Assembly (NCBI GenBank): GCA_029961685.1
Contig: JARWKL010000006.1
Coordinates: 4,960,001 to 5,024,000, forward strand
DNA from: Aristolochia californica
Taxonomy: Eukaryota; Streptophyta; Magnoliopsida; Piperales; Aristolochiaceae
Length of the DNA stretch: 64,000 nt
Direction of reading: 5' to 3'
Below, one piece after another: positions 20,086 to 32,510 of the stretch. The position numbers were made by a program, and so were the translations under genes. The notes under the pieces were generated by a model. It was not told the origin of the DNA, did not search any database, and saw nothing but the letters and a program-made list of their open reading frames with translations. Each line of letters opens with the position of its first letter. Positions within the stretch are counted from its first letter, which is position 1.

Positions 20086-21540
20086 TGTTGACTGAGTGTT
20101 GAATCCCTTCTTGATTTTAATGATAACAAATTTTAATTGATCTAACAATGGTAGTTCTAGCATTTCAAATGCATTTCCTTCAAGAGGTACAAAATTCAAA
20201 GGTCTATAAAATGAACAAACAAAAGTTTCTCAAAAACCTCGATCTACATAACCGTGTCAAAGTGTTCTTGAAGAACCACCCTCAGAAAGAAGAAGCAATG
20301 AATTGAATACTAGAGTTTAGAAAGTATTTAAAATCACAAAACTCAGTCCATGTAAGAGAGCAATCCCAAACCTTCCAAACTTGAGGTATAATAGAAATTT
20401 TTGGAACTTTAGGATAAGATTTCACTTTTACATGTTTTGTCGATGCATATACATACTCTATACATGCTAGAGTCACTAAGGATCATTTTTATTTATACTT
20501 TAAAAAATCTACTTAGTGAACTGGCACTAGATTGATCAATCAACATTTGTCAATGATCGATCAACTAGACGTGCATAGGCCAAAAATATAAAGCATGATC
20601 TATCAATCAGGATTGGTTGATCGATCAACCACAACATGGCCAAACTATGCTATGAAGCATGATCGATCATTCCTAGTAGATTGATCCATCAATGATGTCC
20701 AGGCAATGTAAAATTACATTTATTGATCAATCAACCTCCAAATATCGATCGATAATATAGAAGTTTGCTGACTAGGGACATAAAGCATAATTGATTATAG
20801 CAATGCCATTGATCAATCATACTTGTTATGCACTGCCAGTAGGAACTTTAATTGATCGATCATTCCTTGTACATTGATCGATCAACTTAAATTATTAGAC
20901 CCAATGGAAGGATATTGATCGATCATTCCATCGATCAATGAGTCATTTTTTGAACGATTGATCGATCAATGCTTTGCACTATTCGATCAATGCAAAGTCA
21001 ATTTTTTTACAAAAGGGAAAAAGCCAACTAGTTTGGCTTGGGGAGAATATAAATGCCCCAAAAAATATTGTTTTTAGAAGTTGATGAACTTTTATTAGCG
21101 TACCTACTGCATTCAATTCTCAAAAACTTGAAATTCCTTCCTAAGTCCATTTTTGAGAAATAACCTTCTTTACAAAACCAACTCATCATTTCTCAATCCT
21201 ACTCGTATTCATATAGTCAAACTCCTGAATCATCGTCATTGTGCATCAAAGGCTGAAGGCTTGGACATTTCAAGAAAAAGGTTGTCTCTCCTCAATTGTT
21301 AAGGTTGTAAGTTTTTCCTTGTTTTGTAATTTTTTCAATTTCTAATTAGTTTAAAACCGTTTCAAATCTAGATAGAATACTTGCTAAAGCTAGGATCTAG
21401 CTAATCTCAAGAGATACCGATTTTTAATCATGCATCTGAGTATACATGTGGTTTGAGTGAGAATCACAATCTCTTTTGTATAAATTCCAACCTAATTGAT
21501 TTAATATTAGTGGAATTTTCCAAGCATGGGTTCTTGGGCA
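20086..21540 (+). repeat. LTR of a SIRE-like retrotransposon, 3' end truncated
   Basis: It starts TGTTGACTGAG after a purine tract and shares long stretches with the LTR at 58700-62169. Shared parts are the AAAGCATGAT..GATC blocks, the ATAAATGCCCC leader, CATATAGTCAAACTCC, and GTGGAATTTTCC through TTCTTGGGCA. Homology stops near 21540, so the last 100 or so bases of the LTR are missing. The middle is studded with GATCGATC/GATCAATC palindromes. Confidence 0.65.
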
Positions 21541-22195
21541 ATAACTTTAAATCATTCCCACTATCAAGTGCAACCTAACTTGTCAATGTGCAATGAAAGA
21601 AATTTCACGTTCACAAAATTTTCATCGATCAAACACATGATTGCATACATCAGACAAATAAATGAAAATAATCAACACACAAATAAGGATCATAACAAAC
21701 GAAAATATATGTGAAAAAATTTGGTCCAAAAATAAATATTAGAAAATGTAATTGGACCATTGTGAACCAACATAGTTTTTGAGTTAGTATTCACTTAATT
21801 AATATTCCCAAAAATTACTGAAACAAAAATTAGTCCAAAACTAAATTAATTAAAAAGATCGGAATTGGATTATGGGTCCTAAACCGGTCTATTATGGACT
21901 AAAAATATATTTTAGATGCAAAACGGTTTTGGTTTGGGTCATTAATTTCTCGTTTATCAGGCTAAAGGTTTGTCTTAAACCTCCTACTATCCCCCTAATT
22001 GACAAAAAACCCTAATTAAGGTTTCTTTTCTCAATTGCCTACTACAGCACCACCATGATGAGTAATGGTTGCAACCATCATCTTCAACCTCTAAAACTCA
22101 ATCTAGAGGACTTAATAATGATAAAAGGGTCATCTTTCCTGACAACTATAATTCTTTTATTTCCTTCAGTGTCACCAGAAAATTTTGACGATGTT
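21541..22195. other. Spacer between LTR elements
   Basis: AT-rich sequence without a supported gene. An unremarkable open frame of 62 codons at 21526-21714 begins in LTR sequence and is not believed. Confidence 0.4.
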
Positions 22196-22390
22196 TGTCA
22201 AACAAAGTAACACCAAAGAAAGGTTTCAAAGAATGATTTTTCGATATATTCTTCTCTCAAACGAAGGATATTTAACATACACTTACAACCTAAAATTAGG
22301 TCCAATTTAGATCCTAAAATCAGGGAAACAAATCGTTCCCTAAAATACGCTAATTATACAACTCATAATTATACATTACAACTTTGCACA
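22196..22390 (-). repeat. 3' LTR of the copia element
   Basis: About 195 bp, TGTGCAAAG..TTTGACA on the minus strand. It is similar along its whole length to 26665-26874; the main difference is an extra roughly 14-bp stretch in the other copy. Confidence 0.85.
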
Positions 22391-22509
22391 CACTCCCCCT
22401 CAAGTTAGTGCATAGATGTCGATCATGTCCAACTTGTCAATTATACTATGAAATGCCTTCCCTAATACTATCTTCGTGAGCATATCACCCAACTGACTCT
22501 CGGATTGAA

Positions 22510-25500
22510 TAAAAGGAAATTTTATAATCTTTGCACCGAGGTTCTCCTGTTCTCCTTGATGAAATGATGATCAACTTCAACATATTGAGTGCAATCATGT
22601 TGAACAGGACTTTGTGCAATTGCGATGGCTACCTTATTATCATAGTGGATATTCATAGGTTTAGCGTATTCAATCTCTAAGTCCCTCAGTGTATTCCTTA
22701 TCCATAAAAATTTGCATACACCATGAGCCATGCCTCGAAATTCAGCTTCAACACATCATCATGATACTGCCTTCTGTTTCTTGCTTTTCCAAGTGACAAA
22801 ATTTCCTTCCTCAAAAGTAAAGTGACCAGACGTAGATCTTCTGGTTGTTTGATCACCTGCCCAATCAGAATCTGTATATCCTTCAATGTTAGAGATACTT
22901 TTTTATTTTTTAGAATAACAAACCTTTTCCTAGAGCACTCTTTAAGTATCTCAAGCTCCGATAGACCGCTTCCATATGTTCTTCACTTGGTGCATGAATG
23001 AACTGACTCACAACGCTCACTGCATATGCGACATCTGGACTTGTGTGTGATAGGTAGATTAATCTTCCAACTAATCGCTGATAACACCCTTTGTCTGTTG
23101 GGGTTTGATATGGGAGAATTTCAAGTTTTTGATTCATTTCTATGGGCATCTCTACTGGTTTACAATCAAGCATTCCGGTTTCGGTTAGAAGATCTAACAC
23201 ATATTTTCATTGTGAAAGGAAGACTCCATGTTTCGATTTAGCAACCTCAATTCCCAAAAAAAAATTAAGTTGTCCGAGATCCTTCATTTCGAATTTAGTG
23301 GCTAAATACTCCTATAAAGCTTGCATTTCACATGGGTCATCTCCTGTCAAGACCATATCATCAACATACACAATTTAAGCTATTACTTTTCTTTCTTTCT
23401 GTTTTATAAACAAAGTATGTTCTGAGTTACTTTGCTTACAGCCAAAATCCTTCATTGTAGTCGGGGATCTCCCAAACCATGCTCTAGGCGACTGTTTTAG
23501 TCTGTACAATGACTTCTTCAATTTACAGACTTCACCTTGACACAAAGAACTAATTTTAACTCCGAGTGGTAGCTCCATGTAGACTTCTTCTTCTAAGTCT
23601 CCATTGAGAAAGATATTTTTAACATCAAATTGTTGCAAAGGCTAGTATCAATTTGTTGCGATAGATATAAGAATGCGAATTGTATTGATCATAGCTACTG
23701 GTACAAAAGTATCTTAATAGTCTATCCCATACCTTTGTGTATATCCCTTTGCAACTAGCTGAACTTTATATCTTTCAATACTTCCATCCGGTTTGATTTT
23801 CACCGCGAACACCCATCGACATCCAATTGTCTTCACTCCTTTAGGATTTGGAACAAGTTCCCAAGTGGCATTCTTTTGTAGAGCCTCCATCTCTTCGTTC
23901 ATTGCCTTTTTCCATTTTAGATAAGCTAATGCATCCTACACATTACTAGGAATAGAAACCCTGGATAATTGATCAACAGTAAATGCATACGATTTAGTCA
24001 ACCTATGGGAGGACACATAGTTGTTGATTGAGTATTTTGTCTTGGCTTCAGGATTAGGTTCATACTGTTTCTTTGGAACTCCCCTATTCAATCTTTGTGG
24101 ATATCTAGGAGTTATATTTTCTATAGGAACACATGTTTCATTAGACTCATTAAACACATGATTCGTATTTACCTAAGGAGGAACATTCTGGGTTGATTCT
24201 TCAGTTGATGGTACAAACGGAGGCAACTTTGAGGGTTCTTCAAGAGATATTAATGATTCACTCTCGTAGTTGTGATCACAGTCTTGTTGCACATCATGAC
24301 AACCTAGTTGTTTAAAAAATTAATTCACCGCTTCTAACTCAATAAACTCAACACCTCCGCTATTCTCTTATTGATTAAAAAATTCATTCATCGCTTCTAA
24401 CTCAATAAACTCAGCCCCTCCACTATTATCTTGTTGAACATTCTCTTCACTTGAGTTCTCCCCTTGAAGAGAATTCCGAGAGACTCCCCTAGAGTAATAA
24501 GGCGTTAATTCATGGAAAGAGGCATCTAGAGTCACATAGAGCTTTCGTGTGTGTGTGGATCATAGCACCGATATCCTTTTTAAAAATCAAAATATCCAAC
24601 AAAAACACATCGTTTGACATATGGATAAAGTTTATTTCTCAAGATTTTTGGGATATAACATTTACGGTACATCCAAAAACCCGGGGTTCAAGATTCGAAA
24701 GATGGGGAATGGAAATTAGGGAGTGTAGTTTTTTTAGGAGTTTGAAAGTCTATAACTCGAGAAGGTGTTTGATTGATAAGGTAGGCAACAGATTTGATAA
24801 CTTCGCCCCAATAAAATCGAGGCATGTTCATGCCAAAGAGGGAGGCACGCACTACTTCCAATAATTGTCTATTCTGCCTCTCTGCCAATCCATTTTGTTG
24901 AGGAGTATACATGCATGAGGTGTGATGACGAATTCCATGATTGTTCAGACAATTACCGAGAGAAGCATTGACAAACTCATTACCATTGTCAGATTGCAAA
25001 ACATGAATTTGCTTTTGGTACTGAGTGTGTACCATTTGGTGAAATTTCTTAAAACCTAGACACACATCACTCTTTTTTCTAAGCAAGGATACCCAAGTTA
25101 TTTTAGTAACGAGCTCTAGAAATAGAGAGAACCTTTGCAGGACCCCAAACATTAGAATGAATAACCTCAAAAGGTTTGGAACTCTTATTCAAACTCGGTA
25201 AATAAGAGATACGGTGGCTCTTAGGTAGTTCACAAGTGTCACAATGAAAATCCAAGTTATTCAAACCTGAAAAAAGTTGTGGTCGCAATTTCTTAAGATA
25301 ACTAAAAGAAAAATGTTTGATTCTTCGGTGACATAACCATATAGTTGTTTATGCATTATCTTCACTACTAGCTTGATTTGTCTAACTAATTTTTTATCCC
25401 CATTCTCTGTCAACTCCAAATTGTAGAGTTTGCCCCGTCTAACACTATAACCAAGCATCGTCTGAGTTAGAAAATCCTGAAATACACAAAATGAAGGCCA

Positions 25501-25985
25501 GAAAGTTACAGTACAAACAAGAGTTGGAGTAATTTGGCTAACAAACAAAAGATTGTATTCAAGAGATGGAACAACAAGGACATTATCTAATGTAAGATTA
25601 TTCGACAAGATAATTGATCCTTCCTCAGTAATAGGAGAGGTACTACCATTGGCGGTGGAAATAATGGATTGAGGAGCAGGTATGACAGGTTTTAACTGAC
25701 CGGAATCCCTCGTCATGTGATCAGATGTACTTGTGTCAATAATCCAAGTTCTGTTCTTAGAATATGCAGAGAATACTGATGTTTTACTGATAATACCTGA
25801 ATGGGCAATATTGTCTATAGGCAATTGATTTTTTTTTGTGGATGTCATCATGGCTTTCTGAGCAATTTTTTTTTGAGGTCTTTTTTTAGAAGTCCCACCA
25901 CTCCGAATAGCCAATAATCTCGTAACAACACTTTTGTGAACGACTTTTTTCCCCGCAGTGAGTGCATACCCGATTGTTAGCTTTT
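22510..25985 (-). pseudogene. Broken copia polyprotein (zinc knuckle, protease, integrase, RT, RNase H)
   Basis: Reading down the minus strand: a gag zinc knuckle CTHCGEKSRSQKCCYEIIGY near 25960-25900, lacking the usual His; a protease box WIIDTSTSDHMT at about 25746, where DSG/DTG is changed to DTS; an integrase zinc region HCDTCELPKSHR (25240); the integrase core with SDNGNEF and TPQQNGLAERQNR (about 25000-24850); RT with [15 protein letters not shown] (23850) and FDVKNIFLNGDLEEEVYM (23620); a YVDD-type box near 23370; and RNase H with IHYDNKVAIAIAQSP and VDHHFIKE (22650-22550). These pieces lie in different frames separated by stops. In life the products copy the element's RNA and insert the cDNA. 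This copy cannot do so. Confidence 0.88.
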
Positions 25986-25999
25986 CCATAGGATTGAGT

Positions 26000-26660
26000 G
26001 TTTTGATTGTGTGATGATCCTTGTCGAGTTTGATCTATTTCAATTTTTTTTTTGGTTCTCGGTTTGGTCTGGTCTGAGAACTGGTCTGGTTTGCCCTACC
26101 AGATTTGGGTCTCTGATTACAGTCTGGTTTGAGCTTGGGTCGCTTGGCAGAATAATCAAAATACGAACCTAAGTTAACGGAAGCAAAAATTTTATTTTCG
26201 TACCTTCGTCTTCTTCCTCAAGACAATGCGTCTTCTTCTTCGCTGGAAGGCCGAGCAGTGGCTCGACTGTTCACGGCGACATTCAAAATGTGGCTGGACT
26301 TCTCTGACAGTGGTTCTCGTCATCGACGACAGAGAAGAATATGATGTTCACGTCAAAACAGAATCTTCGGCAACAATAGAGCGTCTCTTCATTTCACAAC
26401 AACGACAAAGTGTCTTTGGTTTTGTGGTGCAGTCGTCGGTGGTGTTCGTGCTTGTGGTGCGATCGTCGGCGACATTCAGCAGTCAGTTTAAACCAACTCT
26501 TCATTCACGACAACTACAGAGAAGACCTACTCTGGGGTTTTTTTGGTGACAGAGTTACTGCTCTATGCTTTAGCTACGGGACATAGCTTCAACTCTATTC
26601 TTCGGCTATAGGATAGCTTCTTCGTTCACAATGATGGCAGGAGACTTCTCCGGCTTTGAT
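26000..26660 (-). other. Degenerate gag region of the copia element
   Basis: The position between the 5' LTR/primer site and the zinc knuckle corresponds to gag. No continuous reading frame survives. A 107-codon frame on the opposite strand is a by-product. Confidence 0.45.
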
Positions 26661-26664
26661 ACTA

Positions 26665-26874
26665 TGTCAAAAAAAGTAACACCAAAGAAAGGTTTCAAAG
26701 AATGATTTTTCGATATTTTATTCTCTCAAACGGAAGCTATTTAACATACGCTTACAACCTAAAATTAAGTCCAATTTAGATCCTAAAATTAGGGAAACGA
26801 ATTAGGAAAACAAATCGTTTCCTACAATTACGCTAATTATACAACTCATAAATTATACATTATAGCTTTGCACA
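26665..26874 (-). repeat. 5' LTR of the copia element
   Basis: About 210 bp, paired with 22196-22390. On the minus strand it is followed by the primer site TAGTATCAAAGC. Confidence 0.85.
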
Positions 26875-29123
26875 TAATGTTCACAACTTGTGTCATAGTC
26901 GAAGGCCCCAAAATCTAGTTTTGAGGTCTTAGCCATGATTTGGCTAAGAAAGGGAGGTTAAAAAGCACAATCTTAAAGAGAGAGTGTTGCACCTTGTCAC
27001 CTTCTGCCTCTTACTGAGCCTGTGGCTGGCCACGGCTAGCCATTCAACGACAATTGTTGGTCCCGACCAGCCTTTCAGCAACAATTGTTGGTCACAGCCA
27101 GCCGTCCCATTGAACCATCATTAGCCAAATCCAAAATTTGCTTGATTTCACACCTAAGTATTTTAATCAAATACCTAAATAAAAATTTCAACTCCTACTA
27201 GATACCTATTATTGTTGCACTAATCAATTCGAAATTTAAAAAACATGAGTACTCACCACTTTGCTAAATGTCCACCGGGCCCCTTTTCCGATGTCTCTCC
27301 TCTATAAGAGGTCCTTTCATGAGGAGGGTATTAGTCAATTTGAGGATTGTGTGACCTCCTCAACATATGTTTATATAGTGTCAAATGGTCCATCAACCTC
27401 TTTGACTTTAAAGAAGATCCGTCCTCCAACTCCACTTCCTACTCAAACTCCAATTGGTTAAGGCATCCCTCAATAACAAAGTTTGTTCCCAAATAGGAAC
27501 CCCAATATGTGGGATCCACTAAGTTCAATTCCCATACAATATTTTATAAAATATTTTTAAAAAAATTATTGGTAAAAATATTTATGAGAAAAAACATATC
27601 CATAATTTTGAATATAATCAATAAATTTCTCGATTTATTGATTTTTCTCAAAATTATCATATTATCCTTAGGATAATTTTCTCTTAGAATAAAAACCTCA
27701 TAATTTTGTATAAAATAAAATTTCTCCAAAGTGGCAACATGCCTCACATAAATCACTTATGCCATCATTTCCAGTCTAAAAAAAATCACGCATCTCACAT
27801 AAAACTTAAGCCAATTTCTAAGATTAAAGGAAGTGAGATTAATTAAGGGTCGATCGGTTTCATAGACTGAGGTCCAATTACCCAATCAAGTGGTCACTAT
27901 TCTACATGTTACACATATATAATATTGTACAGTGAACCCTATATCCGACTATGTAAACATACAAAGGGCTAAGAGAATTACACCAATTTTCACTACTATT
28001 GACTCTAAACAAAGTTTGATAAGGGACCAACCTCATAATGGTCAATCTCTTAAAGGATGAAATTCCTTGGAATTAAATAGTGCATGGTAAAAATATTTAT
28101 TATTAAATATAATAAATACATGCAAAGTGTTCTTAGTAGTACTACACAATGGAAAAATGGAAATTTTTGAACTGTCAAGTTTTCTCCTTTGTGAGGAGGG
28201 TCCATTATAGTTCATTTTCCTCATAAAGTGTCTTTGTTTCTTTCTTGGAGGTTTTGTTTTGTTGCCCCATCTGAGCATCTCCATTTACTCTTCGCTCCAA
28301 AAGTCTTGATAAGGAATTCAATGAGGAGCCCCCCTTTTCCCATTGTATAAATGTAGGATCTATCAACACACAGACTTCCTCAAATAACAAGAGGCTTCAC
28401 GAACAGATTTGGAACTAGAGAGCTCGACGCTGGCTGCTGGCATGGCGTCTCTCTCTCTCTCTCTCCGGTTTCACTTTTCAAACTCGACACCCAGTAAAAC
28501 AAAGTTTTAATGATCACCCAACAAACTTTAAACCAATGATTGACTCCAGCGGCTGCTCACTTGGGCAATTCACATGGCCCAATCAGTGTAAAAATGTAAA
28601 TCTCTTCATCTTTGGGCAATTCTTTGCTGTCAAGTCGTAGACTGGGGACTCCGGTCGCCGTTTTCACATGTCAGAGGTCTGCCCCCTGTATCCGTTCGAC
28701 GAATGCCCCAACGAAGGGTTGGAGATTCATGTGCTATGTCTCCCCCACATGTCGAATGCATTTAAGGAGTAGTCTGCAACCTGATGAATTTCAGGAAAGT
28801 TGCACTTGGAAAGGGGTTGGTTGGGGACAACTACCAGACTTGCTTTGTCTTGAGATATGTGTGAGAGTGACGTATCTTCCCGCTGTGAAGGTGCAGTTTG
28901 GGAAACAAAAGCCATGTCTGGCTTCTACGGTGGAAAAAGTATAAGAGAAAGACAAGAAGGAAGCTTGTTAGAAAACAAAAGCAACATGGCCAGTTGTAAA
29001 GGAGAAATCACAATCTCTCTACTGCTTCTATTTACCACTATTAAATACAATATACTGGACCCTTCAACGAAACGGTGAAAAAAAAAAAAAAACAAGGTGA
29101 TGGGATTGCTTGGATGTCACAGC
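26875..29123. other. Intergenic region downstream of the cyclin gene
   Basis: No gene could be supported in 2.2 kb. Features seen: a tandem pair of about 31 bp around AACAATTGTTGGTC (27033-27100), a CT microsatellite (28447-28463), and AT-rich filler. Open frames of 60-110 codons on both strands lack family resemblance, codon logic or splice support. The part near 29000-29123 should include the cyclin 3' UTR. Confidence 0.45.
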
Positions 29124-30479
29124 TCAAACAGCTAGGCGATGTTTTTGAGGGGTGGAATCATCTTCTGAAAAGCTGCAGTGGAGTTTTAGTGGTTTGGGTA
29201 GATTGATGGGAGATTCAAGCAACATCTCTCTTTGAAGGTAATTGCAGTAGGAATGGAAAGTAGCAGGGGTTACATTCAAGTGGAAGCTCAGCCCAAATAG
29301 GAAATCCACTTCAAGGAAGTTCATCTCTGTAGTGCAGATTCCCCCCACTTTGGCATAGTAAGCATTGTTATAGTACCTGCATGTTCCAAAACACCCTTAA
29401 GAAGTCTCAATCCAGAACAGATCATAGAAGTAGAGACTCTGTCAATTCCAGAATTCATATTTACACTTATGTGCAGTAACTATAATGCTATAATGCATAG
29501 AATTATTAAACAAATGCCTTTACACTTCTTCTCAATTATGAATTTGGACTACGAAGTTTAGCCATAATTAGGTGGGTGGTTCCTTTTGGAGGTGGTTTGG
29601 CATGGCCTTTTTGGGGATATCACCGGATTGCTCTGTTCCAGACTTCCGGCTACAGAAACATGGAGCTTCGTGTTTACTGTTGTTGATAATTCAAAGTTTT
29701 TCTCTCAAGAGTTGATTTATGGTCGTTTTTAGAAGTTCATTGCAAGCGAGGAAGAAAAAGGGGGTAGATTTTTTTAAAGAAAAGCAAAAGAAAGATTGAG
29801 AAGAATTGCGACAATTCGTTCAACAAATTATCTCCTCTTCTTCAGCGAAAAAAATTATTAGGATTCTGCCCGAAAAAAAAGTCAAGAAAATTGTAAACTA
29901 CTTCTCCGTTGGAAAAACCCCCAAAGGATTAAAAAAAACAAAGAGAAGATAAAGAGGAGAAACTGAAGAACATCAAACGCAAGAATTTCCAAGTTCAAAC
30001 AGAGCAAATCCAGAAAAAAAAACCAGAATGCAGATTTCCAGAACACAAGATCAATGAAGACATATTTTAGTAGCTACGAGATTGAAGGCAAGTAAACGAC
30101 TGCAACAGCGGAAGAGCATAGTGACATAATGAACCAACACTTACATATCATCCATGAATTTGGCGGCAACCATGACGCTAGTGATCAAAAGCCGGTGTAC
30201 GTTGAAAGAGTTGATGGGTAACGAGGGTTGCCTCTGCGAAAATCGATCAAGATAGACGTAAGCGACGATGAAGCAAGAAGGGCTGCAATTCGCATACTTG
30301 AAGATCCTCTCGAGGTAGCTTTGGATGGAGATGGTAGGCCTGGTAAGTCCATGGAAGACGGAGATATTCTGCGGGTCGATGCACCGGACGGAATCGTTGG
30401 ATTCGGCCTCTCTCTGAAGCAGAGACGAGAGAAAGGTGATGACTTTGGGCATCACATGGGGATTTTCAAGCTCCGCCAT
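29124..30479 (-). CDS. CYCU4;1: U-type (P-type) cyclin, CYCU4;1-like
   Basis: CDS is join(29124..29376, 30145..30479) on the minus strand, 195 residues. Exon 1 ends MDDAT|GTAAGT in DNA, and the 768-bp intron ends TGCAG. The junction falls after two bases of the Met codon ([13 protein letters not shown]). The protein begins [20 protein letters not shown] and carries the complete short cyclin box of this family: [74 protein letters not shown]. It ends QKHRLAV, like the LAV tail of Arabidopsis CYCU4;1. U/P-type cyclins partner A-type CDKs; CYCU4;1 is linked to brassinosteroid-controlled cell division in rice and Arabidopsis. Length and the single intron match the family. Orthology within the CYCU4 group is likely but not proven. 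Confidence 0.93.
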
Positions 30480-30960
30480 TGATGTCTGTAGAAGCTCCGT
30501 GCCAGCTTTATCAAACTATCATTTATAAGGCCACGAGGCTCAAATATAAAAGCCAGTAATTTACGCGCAGGTGGTCGTTAAAAGGCTCCTATTCGATGAA
30601 TTCACCATAATACCCTCACCCATCTTATCATCCTGGCAATCTTCCAGGGGTATTTCCGTCCTATAAAAAAAGCAATTCGGTTCGACGTGAAGAAGAGGAA
30701 AAGGACGGGACTTTTACAGCGAAGGGTCGATCCGTTATGGACCACGAGAGCAAGGCGGGCCCCACCCTAACATGCTGGCAAGTGGCACGGCCTCCGCATA
30801 CCTGTCCTTTGCCGGCGCCTCTTTCTTATTAAAATATCGTGCTTGTTTACCGAATTGCTCGTCTTTTTTCACTTATTTACGATTTTGCCATGTCGTAAAT
30901 ACGCTGGCAAGCCAGGCTTGCATTTTTATATAGTTTTACAGCTCGTCTCAGAGGTCTAAA
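30480..30960 (-). promoter_or_regulatory. Upstream region of the cyclin gene
   Basis: On the minus strand a TATA-like CCTTATAAATG lies around 30520-30530 and TTTTATATTTG around 30545-30556, both within 80 bp of the start codon. Either would give a short 5' UTR. Assignment is tentative. Confidence 0.35.
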
Positions 30961-31790
30961 CCTGGTGATCTGAGTACAGAGTGGCGGAGATTCCAGTCAC
31001 CGCCGCATCGCGGAAGGCGAGCGAAGAGAATCGCGTCTTCGTCGTCGTGATTGTCATCAGTGAAATTACCAAGGTGGGATCCCCCTCCCCTTCCCCCAAC
31101 AGCCTGTCGGGGTCCCACCTGATCCACTTCCTTTTTCACGTTTCTTCTACTCTCAAAGACGACGACGACGACGACGACGACGACATTCTCTTCTTCTGTA
31201 AATACAGGAAACAGCTCATGGTTTCTTCCGGTAATGCGCTCGAGTAATTTAATCCAGAATAGCTGTAAAAGTGGTGGCGATGATGAATATTTCACGCTCC
31301 AGAGGAAGGAAATGCGGAGTCCCTTACTCGTGTGGTGGCCATGTGAGGGGGGGCATTTGTTCACACCGCCGTTCCTTCGCCAGTATTATATTGCTGCACA
31401 ATGGAGGAGATTGACGTGATGACCTCCCTCTCGTCGCGGCAGTTTCAGTGTTTGTACAACTTTTAATGTTCTGCTGTTCTTGATTAAACATGGCCGAAGC
31501 TTTAAATAGTGGACACATGATCTTAAAGTGGATTGAGGAAGAAGCCGAATCCTCCCGTGTCCCCTTCCTTCAAACGGTGCCATGTTCTGGGTCGTGGATG
31601 CATGTATGTGGCACTGTTCTTCCCTTTTCGTGATGAAATTAGGGTTTTTTATTTAACGGGTGGGAATTATTGGATCAGTGGATTGCTTCACGGACAGCCA
31701 CTATGATTTTCATGCGTCCTGATTCGGCTAACAGTCTAACATCATCGGTTTTAGTTGAATTTGCTGTTGGATATCGTAGAAGAGACATTG
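30961..31790. other. Intergenic region with a GAC microsatellite
   Basis: Nine GAC triplets lie at 31158-31184. A TATATAG sequence at about 30930 precedes an 88-codon plus-strand frame (30981-31247) that includes a poly-Asp run, and a 138-codon minus-strand frame covers the same bases. Neither resembles a known protein. Confidence 0.4.
31158..31184. repeat. (GAC)9 microsatellite
   Basis: Nine perfect copies of GAC. Confidence 0.95.
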
Positions 31791-32510
31791 GTTTTATTAT
31801 ATTACCTAATTATTTTTAAATAATAGCAAAAATCACTAATTTTTTAACTTAATTTTGATTAATTAATTGTACATGTGTATAATCAAAAGTGACACGTAAA
31901 TTTTTTATTATTTGTGTCATATCATCATGCCACATCAACACCCGTAGAGCCTAATAACACATCACCCACCATGTCATAAAAAGTCACATCTTCATCTGTG
32001 TGCCACGTAAGTCATCCACGTCATCTTACTTTTTTTTCTCCCATTCTCGTTTCGTGATCGATTTAAGTTATTTTGTAATTCAAAAATATTAATTTCTGAT
32101 TTTAAAAATCTTACACATTTCATTTCATTATAATGGTTATTTCACATCCACTTCATTTTATTTCACTTTAATATAATAAAAAAAGAAAAAAAATAGAGGG
32201 TCGAAGGCTTACTTAACACGTGATGATATGGCATGTAATATGGATGATGATAAGGTAATTTGATGATGTGGCATCCTACATGGATGATGACATAGTTTTT
32301 CACTTGGTGGGTAGTATATTGCAAAGCTCTTCAGTTTTTAATGTGACATGATGATGTAAAACCACGTAAGTAGTCAAAACTTATATATTACTTTTGACTG
32401 AACACGTGTAGTTGACCGATCAAAATTAGGTATTTATGATATTAAATTAAAATTTTAGTTATTTATGCTATTATTTAAAAATGGATAATATAGCTAAAAT
32501 TCCCTTATTA
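31790..32510. mobile_element. Probable MITE-like foldback element with about 160-bp inverted arms
   Basis: The left arm (31790-31950) and the inverse of the right arm (32340-32510) share TTTTTAAATAATAGCA, TAATTTTGAT, a TACACGTGT-like block, and CATCATG.CACAT in the same order, roughly 70 percent alike. The loop holds repeated GATGATGTGGCAT phrases. Exact ends and a target duplication could not be fixed, so the superfamily is open. Confidence 0.5.

Larger units (their letters stand above)
22196..26874 (-). mobile_element. Ty1/copia LTR retrotransposon, full structure, coding region dead
   Basis: Two LTRs (22196-22390 and 26665-26874) are in direct orientation. Inside the upstream LTR on the minus strand is a primer site TAGTATCAAAGC, close to TGGTATCAGAGC. 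Before the downstream LTR is a polypurine tract TTGAGGGGGAGTG. The order gag, protease, integrase, RT, RNase H is that of Ty1/copia. AACAT occurs at both flanks, offset by two bases on one side, and may be the worn target duplication. Total length is 4.68 kb. Confidence 0.9.

Noticed and set aside
20086..21000. GATC-rich repeats as a bacterial-type methylation or replication signal
   Set aside because: They sit inside an LTR family shared with 58700-62169, so they are retrotransposon sequence.
26226..26549. 107-codon plus-strand frame in the copia gag region
   Set aside because: It opposes the element's coding strand and has no known domain.
28612..29078. Plus-strand frames of 110 and 73 codons downstream of the cyclin
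   Set aside because: No homology seen, no splice or promoter support, overlapping frames on the other strand.
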